Part shown: one piece after another, positions 33,022 to 42,528 of the stretch
Layout of the letters: each line of letters starts with the position of its first letter
Numbering within the stretch: position 1 is the stretch's first letter
Source: Anaerolineae bacterium
Lineage (GTDB): Bacteria > Chloroflexota > Anaerolineae > Aggregatilineales > Phototrophicaceae
Direction of reading: 5' to 3'
Assembly (NCBI GenBank): GCA_022826865.1
Contig: JAJDUC010000033.1
Span: 1 to 49,006 of the forward strand
DNA length: 49,006 nt
Program-made: the position numbers and the translations under genes
The notes under the pieces: generated by a model
What the model was told of the DNA's origin: nothing
What the model saw: only the letters and a program-made list of their open reading frames with translations
The model's database searches: none

Positions 33022-34629
33022 TCAGGCGTCGATCCAAACGTCTTCCATGCGCAGCTCCAGCGTAGGCAGTGTCTGCGCGCCGTGTACGTTCGGCTGCGTC
33101 CAGTACGTGCGTCTGAAGTTGACCATGAAGACCTGCGGCGAATGCTCTTGGTGCAGCCTGACGACATTGGCGAAGGCGTTTTGCCGCGCTTCCGGATCGA
33201 GTGTGAAGCGGAATTCGTCCAGCGCCTTGTCCAGTTCCGGCGCGTCCCGGAAGGCCGAGAAATTCCAGGGCGATGCCGAATGCGAGAGCGGATAGAGGCA
33301 GTGCTCGCCTGGATCGGCCGTGGCGCTCCAGTAGGTGCCGGTGATCTCGTAATTCAGTGTGAAGAGCTCCTCAAACCAGCGCGCCGATTCGAATGACTCG
33401 ACCTCAACGCGGAAGCCGGCCGGGGCGAGCTGCTGTTCCAGAAGCTGGCCGACCAGGGGCTGCGTCGGCACTTGCGGCTGGGCGGCATAGCGGATGGTCA
33501 GCCCGTCCTCGTATCCAGCTTGCGCCAACAAGGCTTTGGCTTTGTCGATATTGGGTCCGCCTTCAAACACATTCACACCGGAATACCAGGGATTCGATGG
33601 CGATACCGGCTCCGCCGATGGCACGGCCTGACCAAACCAGACCAGGTTGGCAATCGATTCGCGGTGCAGCGCCCATTGCAGCGCCTGCCGCACTTCCACT
33701 TTGTCAAACGGCGGTTTGGAGCAGTTGATCAAGAACATATCCGGGAAGAATTCTCCATCCGGATTCGCTTTGATCTCGCCGCCGGCGCGCAGCTCGTCCG
33801 CCCGGTGCAACGGCACCTGCTCAATCCAGTTGAGTTCGCCGGTCTGCAAACCGGTCAGGCGAACCGTGTCATCGGAAATGGCGCGGAAGATCACCTTGTC
33901 CAGATAGGGCTGGTTGGGCTTGTGATATTTGTCCCAGCGCTCAAGCTCAATGAAGTCGTCCTTGACCCATTGCACAAACTTGAATGGACCAGTGCCAATC
34001 GGAACCAGTCGCGGATCATTCTCCTCAATGCCCTTTTGGTTCACCACTTCGACGATGGCGCCCAATGCCTCGAGCAAGCCGCCCCAATTGGGCTGCGTGC
34101 TGATGCGCACGGTGTAGTCATCGACCGCTTCGACGCCTTCGATCGGCGTCAGGAAGACTGCGTTCGGCGCGCCCAGATCGGGGTCGAAGAGGCGATTAAA
34201 TGTGTAGACCACATCGGCGGCGGTGCAGTGTTCGTCATTGTGAAAATAGGCGTTGTCGGCGATATGGAATTCCCAGGTGGAGTCGTCAAGCTGCTCCCAG
34301 CTATGCGCCAGGCCGGGCATCACATTGTTGTCCCGGTCCAGGTTGACCAGCTTGGAGAAGATATTCTGATAGACCTGCATCGACGAATAGAGTTCGGCGA
34401 AGGCCGGATCCATATTCACTGGCTTGTCGATGGTGGCGGCGACGAGGGTGCCGCCTTGCGTCGGCGTACCTTGCGCCAGCGCAGTCGCGAGACGGAAACC
34501 CGGCATCATCGATTGCGCCGCCGCGACGCCGCCGACGGTTGTCACCGCTTGCAAAAACTGCCGTCGCGAGATGCGCCCTTCGCCATACTTCTTAATGAAG
34601 TCATGAACTTGCTCTTTTTGCAAACTCAT
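33022..34629 (-). CDS. peptide/nickel-type ABC transporter substrate-binding protein
   Basis: This 535-residue extracytoplasmic solute-binding protein belongs to family 5 (SBP_bac_5). The N-terminus contains a twin-arginine signal, SRRQFLQ near residues 21-27, followed by a weakly hydrophobic stretch ending near ATALAQG (about 50), so it is exported folded by Tat. The domain signature around NVMPGLAHSWEQLDDSTWEF is present near residues 105-125. AGGAG lies before the ATG and a promoter is predicted at 34694-34722. It is the first gene of the five-gene transporter operon. Family members bind peptides, nickel, glycosides or amides; the ligand is not evident, although the downstream amidase hints at an amide. 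Confidence 0.93.
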   Translation of the reverse strand: MSLQKEQVHDFIKKYGEGRISRRQFLQAVTTVGGVAAAQSMMPGFRLATALAQGTPTQGGTLVAATIDKPVNMDPAFAELYSSMQVYQNIFSKLVNLDRDNNVMPGLAHSWEQLDDSTWEFHIADNAYFHNDEHCTAADVVYTFNRLFDPDLGAPNAVFLTPIEGVEAVDDYTVRISTQPNWGGLLEALGAIVEVVNQKGIEENDPRLVPIGTGPFKFVQWVKDDFIELERWDKYHKPNQPYLDKVIFRAISDDTVRLTGLQTGELNWIEQVPLHRADELRAGGEIKANPDGEFFPDMFLINCSKPPFDKVEVRQALQWALHRESIANLVWFGQAVPSAEPVSPSNPWYSGVNVFEGGPNIDKAKALLAQAGYEDGLTIRYAAQPQVPTQPLVGQLLEQQLAPAGFRVEVESFESARWFEELFTLNYEITGTYWSATADPGEHCLYPLSHSASPWNFSAFRDAPELDKALDEFRFTLDPEARQNAFANVVRLHQEHSPQVFMVNFRRTYWTQPNVHGAQTLPTLELRMEDVWIDA

Positions 34630-34693
34630 CTTTACTTCTCCTGTTTAACTTGTTCAATTTCAGCCGCGCCAGAAAACGCTTTATGCTCTCCAT

Positions 34694-34722
34694 AGCCTAA
34701 CGAACTTGTATATGGCTGTCAA
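34694..34722 (-). promoter_or_regulatory. probable promoter of the ABC transporter operon
   Basis: On the minus strand a perfect TTGACA (34722-34717) is followed after 17 bases by TAGGCT (34699-34694). The -10 is a weak match, but the spacing is ideal and it lies 65 bases before the start of the binding-protein gene. Confidence 0.5.
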
Positions 34723-35149
34723 AATAAACTGCCATATCGGCGGCGGCTCGCCCACACTTATCGTCTAAATGAGATTTCCATAAAAGCCCAAGTGTCAGGG
34801 CAATCGCATCAAATTAAAATTGCGCTGATATATGGCAATTTCCCCGCTCATTTCGTAATCTGTAGATACCCGCGCTGCACGGCAGCGGCTCACGCAAAAG
34901 GCTTTGCCTGTTTCATTCGCGGCTACGCGTTGGGGGTGGCGCTGGTTGTTCAGCGAGTCGCGCAGGTCGCGTAGACATTGACCGACAAACGCCCTTACAG
35001 ATTGCGAAATATGAGCAAAAAATGTCATTTATCAGCCAATTTATATTTGCTGCGATGCTCTGGACAGGCGCGGATTCCGTCGTGCCTGGTCGGGTGCAAG
35101 CTGGGTAAAATGACATGGTGATGAATACCGAATTTTCAGCGCCTCAAAC
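34723..35149. other. gene-free interval between the divergent ABC operon and copper gene
   Basis: No gene is recognised. The interval is more AT-rich than its surroundings in places and contains a copy of the GGTCGCGTAGACA module at 34965-34983 with one substitution. A TAAAAT at 35106-35111 could be a -10 for the copper gene, without a good -35. Confidence 0.5.
34965..34983 (+). repeat. GGTCGCGTAGACA module copy
   Basis: Nineteen bases matching the module at 37484-37502 with a single substitution. It stands alone here, without the surrounding hairpin repeat. Confidence 0.65.
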
Positions 35150-37402
35150 ATGACGGCCAGGAAGTTGGCCTATTGCGCATGGCTGCTGGCCACGCTTGCG
35201 CTCACCGTCAGCGCGCATGGATATGTTCTGCGCGCCATCCCGGCCGACCGCAGCGTGCTGGAACGTCCGCCGACGCGCTTGCAATACTGGTTCAGCGAAG
35301 ATCTGGAACCGCGCTTCAGCGAAATCAAACTGCGCGATCAATCCGGTCGGATCATCGCCAGCGGCGGCGTTGACGACCTGAATCCTGCGCTCTTGGCGCT
35401 GCCTGTGCCGCCGAACCTGCCGGATGGCGCCTACATCGTCGAATTGCGGCCGGCCTTCGCCAGCGACGGACATGTAATCGCCGAGAGCCGCGTATTCTTC
35501 GTCGGCGATGAGGTGGGCGGGGTGTCGGGACGCGCGGCTGATGATCGCGCCATACCGTTGGAAGCGCTGTGGCGCGCCGCTCTGAATTTGGCCAATTTCT
35601 TGTTCTTTGGCGCGTCCTCGCTCTATGTGACGGTGCTGCTGCCGGCATGGGGCAGCGGGCAGCATGCCGGCGGCGAATTGCCGGCGCGCGTCATGCGCCG
35701 CTTGCGCAATTGTATGATCGCCGGGCTCGCCCTGGCCTTGGCCGCCAGCGTCGTCGCCTTGGCGCAGCAATCGATGGTCTTCTTCAACACTGGCGTCGAT
35801 CAAGTCATCACTCAAAACCTGTGGCAAGTTGTCTTGATCGGTTCTCGCTTTGGCGATGTCTGGACCTTTCGGCTCGTGCTGCTGATATTCAGCGCCGTCC
35901 TGCTCGGCGTCGCCGAATACTACCGGCCGCTTACGCCACAGCTGGCGGCCGGCATCTGGCGCGGCCTGCCTTGGCTTGGCGCGCTCTTCATCGGCTTGAC
36001 TATGGTGACGAGCCATGCGGCCGGCTCCACCTTGATGCCTTGGCTGGCAATCGGCGTTGACTGGCTGCACGCGCTGGCGGCGGCCTTCTGGCTGGGCGGG
36101 ATATTTGTCCTGGCGCTTCTGCTTCCGATAGCGCTGTCTCCTTACTCGCAGGAGGAGCGCCAACGCGCGCGGCGCGCGGTACTGCGGCGCTTTTCCCTAC
36201 TTGTGACGCCGCTCGTAGCGCTGATCATTGTCTCCGGCCTGTACACCGCGCTGAATTTCCTGCTCACGCCGGCCGATATCGGCACGGGTTACGGAAGGAC
36301 GCTCGGCCTCAAATTGCTCTTGGCGCTGCCGGTATTGATTGTCGGCGGCTGCCAACACATCGCCTTGCGCCCGCAGCTGGCGGCTCGCATGCAATCAGCG
36401 CTGCGAGGAACGCCCGCTTTCATGCAAAAGAGCGCAGGACGCTGCCTCGCGGGCGCGGGCGCGCTGCGTCTGGAAGCGCTCTTGATGCTGATTCTGCTCG
36501 TGGCGGTTGCCTGGCTCAGCGCCACGCCAATATCCGAACCGCAATCGCTGGAGCTGAAACCGGCCGCGCCGCAGGCGACAGAGACCGTCGGCGCGCTGAC
36601 GCTATCCGCCGCCATCATTCCCGGCGGTCCCGGTGTCAATTCTTATGATGTTGTATTGGGCCGAGCCGGCCGCGCGGCGACAGATCTGGAGATCCACATG
36701 CAGTGGATCCAGCCCGATCGAGGCATCCGCAGTGAATGGCTGAGCCTGGATCAAATCGAAGACGGACTTTATGTCGCAGCCGGCGATGAGCTGGATATGC
36801 CCGGCCGCTGGTGGTCCGTTTTGGACATCATTGCGCCGGACGGCGAGCCGGCTCGGGTGGCGTTCGCCTGGGAGATCAGCGCAGCCGCGTCAATCCAGCA
36901 GTTGCGTCAACCAAGCCTACTCAACTTGCTCGCTCTGCTGCTGGTCGCCATTGTGTTGCTGGTTATCGTCTATCCGGGCGCGCGGCGGGCGCTGGCGCGC
37001 CTCCGGGTCAGCGCGGTCACTGCCCTGCTGGCGCTGGGCGCGGCCGGCGCCTCGCTTGGCATTCTGTTCGTCGGCGCCGGCTTGATCGCCGAGCAGCAGC
37101 GCCAGTATGAACTTACGCTCAATCCGCCGCCCTCCGTTGTCAACACGGTATTGCCCGATGCCGAGTCGCTGCGGCGCGGGGAAGCGCTTTATCTTGAGCA
37201 TTGCCTGGTCTGGCAGGAGCAGTCGGGCGATTTCCGGGCGCTGCGCAACCGGCTGGACAGTGTGCGCGATGACTATTTGTATGCGGCTCTGGTCGACGGC
37301 TGGCGCGGTCTGCCGGCCTGCGCGGGCGCGCTGAACGAGCGCGAGCGCTGGGACGTTGTCAATTATTTCCGGACGTTTGAGGCGCGGGGTGGAACTGGTT
37401 GA
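35150..37402 (+). CDS. CopC-CopD fusion copper protein with degenerate cytochrome c-like tail
   Basis: This 750-residue membrane protein is probably involved in copper handling. A signal peptide (about residues 1-22) ends just before His in AHGYVLRA, the likely N-terminal copper ligand of a CopC domain (to about 120) that also has the Asp/His pair in SDGHVIAES. About eight membrane segments of CopD follow (residues 140-450), with histidines in MVTSHAAGS and IGVDWLHALAAAFWLGG. After a soluble domain (480-600) and two further membrane segments comes a C-terminal region (about 665-745) shaped like cytochrome c, but the expected CxxCH reads C-L-V-W-Q (in LEHCLVWQEQSG), so heme attachment should be lost. 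No Shine-Dalgarno is evident. Confidence 0.85.
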   Translation: MTARKLAYCAWLLATLALTVSAHGYVLRAIPADRSVLERPPTRLQYWFSEDLEPRFSEIKLRDQSGRIIASGGVDDLNPALLALPVPPNLPDGAYIVELRPAFASDGHVIAESRVFFVGDEVGGVSGRAADDRAIPLEALWRAALNLANFLFFGASSLYVTVLLPAWGSGQHAGGELPARVMRRLRNCMIAGLALALAASVVALAQQSMVFFNTGVDQVITQNLWQVVLIGSRFGDVWTFRLVLLIFSAVLLGVAEYYRPLTPQLAAGIWRGLPWLGALFIGLTMVTSHAAGSTLMPWLAIGVDWLHALAAAFWLGGIFVLALLLPIALSPYSQEERQRARRAVLRRFSLLVTPLVALIIVSGLYTALNFLLTPADIGTGYGRTLGLKLLLALPVLIVGGCQHIALRPQLAARMQSALRGTPAFMQKSAGRCLAGAGALRLEALLMLILLVAVAWLSATPISEPQSLELKPAAPQATETVGALTLSAAIIPGGPGVNSYDVVLGRAGRAATDLEIHMQWIQPDRGIRSEWLSLDQIEDGLYVAAGDELDMPGRWWSVLDIIAPDGEPARVAFAWEISAAASIQQLRQPSLLNLLALLLVAIVLLVIVYPGARRALARLRVSAVTALLALGAAGASLGILFVGAGLIAEQQRQYELTLNPPPSVVNTVLPDAESLRRGEALYLEHCLVWQEQSGDFRALRNRLDSVRDDYLYAALVDGWRGLPACAGALNERERWDVVNYFRTFEARGGTG

Positions 37403-37428
37403 ATTGGAAAGACATATAAATGGTACCA

Positions 37429-37650
37429 AGTAAGTCGTGCAAAATATGATGGTCATTTTGAATCAAGGGTGGGCGAGCCACCGGGTCGCGTAGACACTGA
37501 CCGCCGCTCGCCCGTACACCGAGTCTCCTATTATGCCGTAGGGGCGACACTGTGTGTCGCCCGAAAACTTGAGCTTGTGTCGGCGGGCGATTCACAGGGT
37601 CGCGTAGACACTGACCGCCAATCGCCCCTACACCATTCTTCAGATTGTTG
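37429..37650. repeat. GGGCGA-type dispersed hairpin repeat with two nested modules
   Basis: Begins AAGTAAGTCGTGCAAAAT, as at 15921. It contains arms GGGCGAGC/GCTCGCCC (37471-37478, 37506-37513) with the 19-bp module at 37484-37502 between them, a perfect hairpin GGGCGACAC/GTGTCGCCC (37542-37562), and a second GGGCGAT/ATCGCCC pair again split by the module (37598-37616). Copies at 40105 and 48886 lack the second module insertion. The rest of the gap to 37832 holds no gene, but CTCGGTGTACTCGGTGG at 37805-37821 recurs inverted at 48816. Confidence 0.85.
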
Positions 37651-37832
37651 CATTACTTTACTGGTGTTACTTCTTTGCCTTGATACATTTAGGGCTTATA
37701 GACGAAAAGCGTCGCGCAGCGTGTAATCTATTTTGTAATGTGCGCCGTCGCCTTGCTGAACGCCGTCGGCAACGCCAGTTTTGCCACTCGATGTACTCAA
37801 TTAACTCGGTGTACTCGGTGGTAAAGACAACG

Positions 37833-40028
37833 CTAGCGCAAGAATCCCTCCTGCAAGCCTCCGTCCACATTGATAATCTGCCCGGTCGTCTTGCTGAAGG
37901 CGTCGGTGATCAAGAGGTACGCGACCTCCGCCTGATCCTCGGGACTGATAGCGGCTTTGGTCAGCGTGCGTTCGGCGTAGAATGCCGCCAGACGAGCGCG
38001 CAGCGTCTCTGTGTCATCGTCTTCACTGAAGTCAATCTTGTACTTGAGCAGGGAACTGATTACGCGGTCGCGCGGGAACAAGCTGCTGCCTTGGACCACT
38101 GTCGCCGGCGCCAAGCCATTGACGCGCACCAGCGGCGCCAGCTCAATCGCCAGCTCGCGCACCAGATGATTGGCGGCGGCTTTGCTGGTGTCATAAGCCA
38201 GCGAACCGGCTTTGGCCACCACGCCGTTGACGCTGGTGGTCAGAACCAAAGCGCCGGGCAAGCCTTGGGCCGCCCAAAGCGAGCGCGCGCCATCGGCGAC
38301 GAGATAAGCGCCGCGCACGTTGACCTCAAAGGTTTTGCGCCAGAGGTCGTCCGAGATACGGCCGCTGGCATCCGGGGCGAAGAAGACGCCGGCGGTGACG
38401 ATGATGTCGTCCACACCGCCATAAGCCAGTATCGACTGCTCGAGCATGTCGGCGACGCTTTCCGCCGATGTAACATCCACTGAAAGGGCGATGGCGGGGC
38501 CGCAGCCGGAAATGCCGGATCCGGCGACGCCTATGCCTTTGCCATAGCTGGCGGTCAGCGCGTCGGCGGTGGATTGCGCGCTAGCGAGATTGAGATCGGC
38601 GCAGACGACATGGGCGCCTTCGGCTGCAACGCGCTCAGCGGTCGCGAGGCCGATGCCGCTGCCGGCGCCGACCACCGCCACGACCCGGCGCTCCAGGGTT
38701 TTCTCCGGCGGCATGCGCCGCAGCTTGGCTTCTTCCAGCGCCCAGTATTCGATGTCGAAGGTTTCTTGACGGGGCAGGGCGACGTATTCGCCGACGGCTT
38801 CCGCGCCGCGCATCACGGCGACCGCGCAGTTATAAAACTCGGCAGTGACTCGTGATTCGCTTTTGTTCTTTCCGAAGGCAATCATGCCCAGCCCGGGAAT
38901 CAAGATAACGGTGGGGTTGGCGTCGCGCATCGGCGGGCTGTCCTCGCGCCGACAGGCTTGATAGTAAGCGCCATAATCAAGCCGATATGCTTCGATGCCG
39001 GTCCGCAGCTTGTCCAGCAAGGACGAGAGATTCTCGGCTTGCGGATCCCAATCGATGAAGAGCGGCTTGATCTTGGTGCGCAAGAAATGATCGGGGCAGG
39101 ACGTGCCCAATTCCGCCAGGCGCGCGGCCTCTTCGCTGTTGACGAAGCTCAGGATTTCTTCATCGTATTGCACGCTGGCGATGAAGCGATTTGCTTGAGA
39201 GACCATGCCGCGCAAGCTCGGCAGCAAATCAGCCAGCAGCGCCTCGCGCTCGGCGGCCGGAAGATTGGCGTATTTCGCGCCGCCGAAGGCCGCGCTGCCT
39301 TGGTCCTGTTCGGCCAGGAAGCGCGCGGCTTTTTCGATCAGCGTCAGCGACAAGTCGTAGCAAGCCTGGTCCTCATCCGCCCAGTTGATCAGGCCGTGGC
39401 CGCCGAGAACGATGCCGACGATGCCCGGATTAGCGGCGATGGTTTCTTGCAATACCAAGCCCAGATCGAAGCCCGGGCGCTGCCAATCGACCCAGGCCAC
39501 CTCATCGCCATAGATTTCGCGGGTGAGCTGCTTGCCATTGCGGGAGGCGGCGATGGCGATGACGGCATTGGGATGGCTGTGATCGACATGGCTGTAGGGA
39601 ATGTAGGCGTGCAAGGGCGTATCGATGGAACTGGCGCGCGGGTTCAAGTTGAAGACGCAATGCGGGTACATGGAGACCATTTGGTCTTCGACCGGTGTCT
39701 TGACCCCGGTATTCGCCGCCGAAAGGTACAAGTCCTGGAGCCGCAGCAGCTTGTCCATATAAAGCGCGGCGAAGTTTTCGCGCCTGGCGGTGCGCAAATC
39801 CCCGCCTGAGCCTTTGACATACATGACATCAACATCGGCGCCGCTCATGGGGTCGGTCCGCCGGATCTTGCTCGAGGTATTGCCGCCGCCCGTGTTGGTG
39901 ACGCGCTGGTCGCTGCCAAGCAGGTTGGAGCGGTACACGAGGCGCTCGACCGCGTCCAGCGTGTCGGCATAGGCAGGGTCCCAAAGGTAATTCACATGGC
40001 GGTATTCGGTCGATTTGAATGTTTGCAT
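37833..40028 (-). CDS. bifunctional rhamnulose-1-phosphate aldolase / short-chain dehydrogenase (RhaEW type)
   Basis: This 731-residue two-domain enzyme of L-rhamnose catabolism has an N-terminal class II aldolase domain (to about 400) with GGGNTSSK near 45, metal-binding histidines in SHVDHSHPNAV (about 150) and GGHGLINW (about 212); it splits L-rhamnulose-1-phosphate into dihydroxyacetone phosphate and L-lactaldehyde. The C-terminal SDR domain (from about 445) has GAGSGIGLA and the catalytic YDTSK, and would oxidise lactaldehyde to lactate. This fusion (RhaEW) is known from Chloroflexus, bacilli and others. ATG 40028 has GGAG five bases upstream. The rhamnose isomerase gene lies upstream on the same strand, across a 300-bp repeat-rich gap. 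Confidence 0.92.
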   Translation of the reverse strand: MQTFKSTEYRHVNYLWDPAYADTLDAVERLVYRSNLLGSDQRVTNTGGGNTSSKIRRTDPMSGADVDVMYVKGSGGDLRTARRENFAALYMDKLLRLQDLYLSAANTGVKTPVEDQMVSMYPHCVFNLNPRASSIDTPLHAYIPYSHVDHSHPNAVIAIAASRNGKQLTREIYGDEVAWVDWQRPGFDLGLVLQETIAANPGIVGIVLGGHGLINWADEDQACYDLSLTLIEKAARFLAEQDQGSAAFGGAKYANLPAAEREALLADLLPSLRGMVSQANRFIASVQYDEEILSFVNSEEAARLAELGTSCPDHFLRTKIKPLFIDWDPQAENLSSLLDKLRTGIEAYRLDYGAYYQACRREDSPPMRDANPTVILIPGLGMIAFGKNKSESRVTAEFYNCAVAVMRGAEAVGEYVALPRQETFDIEYWALEEAKLRRMPPEKTLERRVVAVVGAGSGIGLATAERVAAEGAHVVCADLNLASAQSTADALTASYGKGIGVAGSGISGCGPAIALSVDVTSAESVADMLEQSILAYGGVDDIIVTAGVFFAPDASGRISDDLWRKTFEVNVRGAYLVADGARSLWAAQGLPGALVLTTSVNGVVAKAGSLAYDTSKAAANHLVRELAIELAPLVRVNGLAPATVVQGSSLFPRDRVISSLLKYKIDFSEDDDTETLRARLAAFYAERTLTKAAISPEDQAEVAYLLITDAFSKTTGQIINVDGGLQEGFLR

Positions 40029-40104
40029 AGGGTCTCCGCTCCACAAGCACAGGCCTGATGATCATGCTTCAAGCATGAGTTTTGTCCGTTACAGAAGTAA
40101 GCCC

Positions 40105-40295
40105 AAGTAGCTCATGCGAAATTCAGCATAAGGGCGATATGTAGGGGCGACACTGTGTGTCGCCCGAAAATCCGCTTGTGTCGGCGGGCGACCGAATCAC
40201 CCCTACATCGTTCTTCAGATTGTTGTATTTCTTTCCTGGTGTTACTGAGAATAGGGCGAGCCACCGCTGCGCGTAGACACTGCAGGTCACTCGAC
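40105..40295. repeat. GGGCGA-type dispersed hairpin repeat
   Basis: Closely matches 48886-49006: it contains TTCAGCATAAGG, the perfect hairpin GGGCGACAC/GTGTCGCCC (40145-40165) and a GTCGGCGGGCGACCGA segment without the nested module. A diverged module piece TGCGCGTAGACACTG lies at 40268-40282. The gap between rhaEW and rhaA otherwise shows no gene. Confidence 0.8.
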
Positions 40296-40335
40296 CTTAC
40301 GAATCTCCAATATTTGATGCTCGGCGCTATGCCTG

Positions 40336-41610
40336 CTACCCTCGCTGCGACTGCACCGTCCGTTCATATGCGCGTATCTCGTCCATGAAGGCCAGGCCAA
40401 CCGGCGCTTCCTCCATCTGACAGTAGTGGTCCCAGACGGCGCCGAATGGCAAGCCCTTGAGTTCTTCCAGCAGCGCCAGGCGCCCGGTGAAATCGCCGTC
40501 ATTCTCGTATTGGCGCAGCAAGTCGCGCGGTTCGAGCAGCGCCATCAGCAAGGCGCGGCAGGCGTTGCGCGTGCCGATCGCCCAGGCGCCAACGCGGTTG
40601 ATGCTGGCATCGAAAAAGTCCAGGCCGATATGCACGCGTTCGAGCGCATCGCAGCGGACGATCTCTTGCATGATGGCTTGCAGGTCATCCGTGAGCGTCA
40701 CAACATGATCGCTGTCCCAGCGGACGCCGCGGCTGACGTGCAGTAGCGCTTCCGGCACGTAGAACAGAATGGACGAGAGCTTGTCGGCAATCGTCTCGGT
40801 CGGGTGGAAGTGCCCGGCATCGAGGCAGAGCAGGATTTGACGAGAGGCGGCATACCCTAGGTAGAACTCGTGCGAGCCGACGACATAGCTCTCCGAACCC
40901 AGGCCGAAGAGTTTGCATTCGACCGCGTCAAGGCAATGGGCCGGATTCAAGTTCGCCGCGAATATCTCATCGAGCGCCTCGATCAGCCGTTGCCGCGGGC
41001 CCAGTCGGTCGGCCGGCATATCTTTGTAGCCGTCCGGGATCCAGATGTTGTTGATGCAGGGGCTGCCGAGTTCGGCGCCAAAGTAAGCGCTGATTTCACG
41101 ACTGCGCTTGCCATGTTCGATCCAGAACTGGCGGATGCCGGCGTCGGCATGCGACAGGGTGAAGCCGTCGTCGGCGAGATCGTGGGAAAAAAAGGTTGGA
41201 TTGAAATCCAAGCCATGGTTATTGGTTTTCGCCCAATCAACCCAGGATGCGAAGTGCTCCGGTTTGAGCGCATCGCGCGACACCTTGGTCGGGCTATCGA
41301 GATAGGATCCGTGCAGGGCCAGCCGATGCGTCCCGGGGATGAGGCTATAGGCCATATCCAGGTCGCCGCGCAGCTCGTCGATATTGGTCGCTTTGCCCGG
41401 GTAGTTGCCGGTCGCCATGATGCCGCCGCTGAGCCCCCGTTCGGGGTCTTCGAAGCCGCCGACATCGTCGCCTTGCCAGCAGTGCAAGCTGATGGGCACG
41501 GTCTTCAGCCGGTCGATGGCGGCGGCGGTATCGACGCCGAAGGCGGCATAACGCTCGCGCGCGATGTCATAGGAGGATTGAATCTGATGATCAGTTGGTT
41601 GGAAGGGCAT
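40336..41610 (-). CDS. rhaA: L-rhamnose isomerase
   Basis: This 424-residue metal-dependent TIM-barrel enzyme converts L-rhamnose to L-rhamnulose. It matches E. coli RhaA along its length, with nearly identical blocks such as [14 protein letters not shown] (about 40-54), [13 protein letters not shown] (about 62-74), [37 protein letters not shown] (about 263-273) and WDSDHVV (about 302). The aspartates and histidines that bind the catalytic metals lie in the last two blocks. A weak GAAAGAA precedes the ATG. It works with the downstream bifunctional aldolase/dehydrogenase; the kinase between the two steps is absent from the window. Confidence 0.96.
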   Translation of the reverse strand: MPFQPTDHQIQSSYDIARERYAAFGVDTAAAIDRLKTVPISLHCWQGDDVGGFEDPERGLSGGIMATGNYPGKATNIDELRGDLDMAYSLIPGTHRLALHGSYLDSPTKVSRDALKPEHFASWVDWAKTNNHGLDFNPTFFSHDLADDGFTLSHADAGIRQFWIEHGKRSREISAYFGAELGSPCINNIWIPDGYKDMPADRLGPRQRLIEALDEIFAANLNPAHCLDAVECKLFGLGSESYVVGSHEFYLGYAASRQILLCLDAGHFHPTETIADKLSSILFYVPEALLHVSRGVRWDSDHVVTLTDDLQAIMQEIVRCDALERVHIGLDFFDASINRVGAWAIGTRNACRALLMALLEPRDLLRQYENDGDFTGRLALLEELKGLPFGAVWDHYCQMEEAPVGLAFMDEIRAYERTVQSQRG

Positions 41611-41636
41611 TGATTCGTTCTTTCTGTCTGCTGGCC

Positions 41637-41686
41637 TGTGAAAAGTCCCTCCCTCTTTATGGGGGAGGGATTTAGGGTGGGGGTGC
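41637..41686. repeat. short GC-rich dispersed repeat
   Basis: Contains CCCTCCCTCTTTATGGGG and G-tracts (GGGTGGGGG). This is the version of the 14380-14425 segment without the inserted 24-base hairpin module. It fills the gap between rhaA and the next gene upstream. Confidence 0.7.
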
Positions 41687-41691
41687 TCAGC

Positions 41692-42495
41692 CTAGCGGGC
41701 GCCGGCGGCTTGCAGGCAGGCTTGCATGTGACCGCGCGCTTCGGCGCCAATGGTGATGCATTGCTCGAGGCTGTGCCCAAGCCGCTTGGTGCCGATCACT
41801 TCCAGATTAAGCGGACCGGTGTAGCCATGCTCGTGAAGCACGCGGATGTAACCGACCAGGTCGATATCGCCGCGGCCATTGGCCTGGTCTTCGGGCGCGC
41901 CCGGTCCCTGCTGGCTGCCCTTGCAATCGCGGATATGCACATGCTTGATGCGATGAATGACCGCTTCAATCGCCTCAACCGGATTTTCGCCGGCGCGATG
42001 AATATGGGAGGGGTCCATATCCAGGCCGAAATTGGGCGAGTCAATGTCATTCAAGATCTTGAGGCTGGTCGGCGTGTTGTATACATAATTGTTGACATGC
42101 GCTTTGACGCAGAGCATGACGCCGTAATGCTCTGCTCGGCCCACCAGCGCGCCCAGCTCATCCAGGACCTGCGGATAAGTCGACTCATCGTCCGATTTTC
42201 CACCGGGCCCCACATTGATGATGGGTATGCCGGTTTCGACCGCCGCCTGCATCGCGCGCTCCATCAGGTCGGGATCGCGCGAGGACTGTTCCATCGCCAG
42301 CAGTTCGAGATCGTATTCTTTGGCCAGACGTACAACCTCAGGCGCGCATTCCTGCCAGCGCGACAGGACGAGGTGCTGGCTCATCTCGTCAATGGCGGAC
42401 ATTTCGATGCCGTCGTAACCCGCCATCTTCAGGTACTTGAAGGCGGTCTCCATATCCCACGAGCCGAATAGAAGTGAGTTTGCTCCGAGTTTCAT
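41692..42495 (-). CDS. sugar phosphate isomerase/epimerase family protein
   Basis: This 267-residue xylose isomerase-like TIM-barrel protein shows likely metal and substrate residues in GIEMSAIDE (about 28), CVKAHVNNYVYN (about 138), LDMDPSHIHRAG (about 163), VHIRDCKG (about 190) and the C-terminal LNLEVIGT Glu (about 240). This is the family of inosose dehydratases, tagatose 3-epimerases and related enzymes. Next to rhamnose genes, a role as a sugar or keto-sugar epimerase is plausible but not proven. ATG 42495 gives the family start MKLGANSLLFG; AAGGAG lies 12 bases upstream, at slightly long spacing. Confidence 0.84.
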   Translation of the reverse strand: MKLGANSLLFGSWDMETAFKYLKMAGYDGIEMSAIDEMSQHLVLSRWQECAPEVVRLAKEYDLELLAMEQSSRDPDLMERAMQAAVETGIPIINVGPGGKSDDESTYPQVLDELGALVGRAEHYGVMLCVKAHVNNYVYNTPTSLKILNDIDSPNFGLDMDPSHIHRAGENPVEAIEAVIHRIKHVHIRDCKGSQQGPGAPEDQANGRGDIDLVGYIRVLHEHGYTGPLNLEVIGTKRLGHSLEQCITIGAEARGHMQACLQAAGAR

Positions 42496-42528
42496 GAGTG
42501 TTGTATGCTCCTTTATTCTTTCGTTTGC

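Noticed and set aside
33472..34695. Long open frame antisense to the solute-binding protein gene
   Set aside because: Shadow of the SBP gene; no start site, no similarity.
35144..36163. Long open frame antisense to the copper protein gene
   Set aside because: Its low-complexity, Gln/Arg-rich product mirrors the codons of the real membrane protein on the other strand.
37542..37562. GGGCGACAC/GTGTCGCCC hairpins as intrinsic terminators
   Set aside because: No T-run follows, and the same hairpins lie in both orientations and away from gene ends.
37429..37650. CRISPR-like array
   Set aside because: The repeats are palindromic, irregularly spaced and differ in length; there are no uniform spacers and no cas genes.
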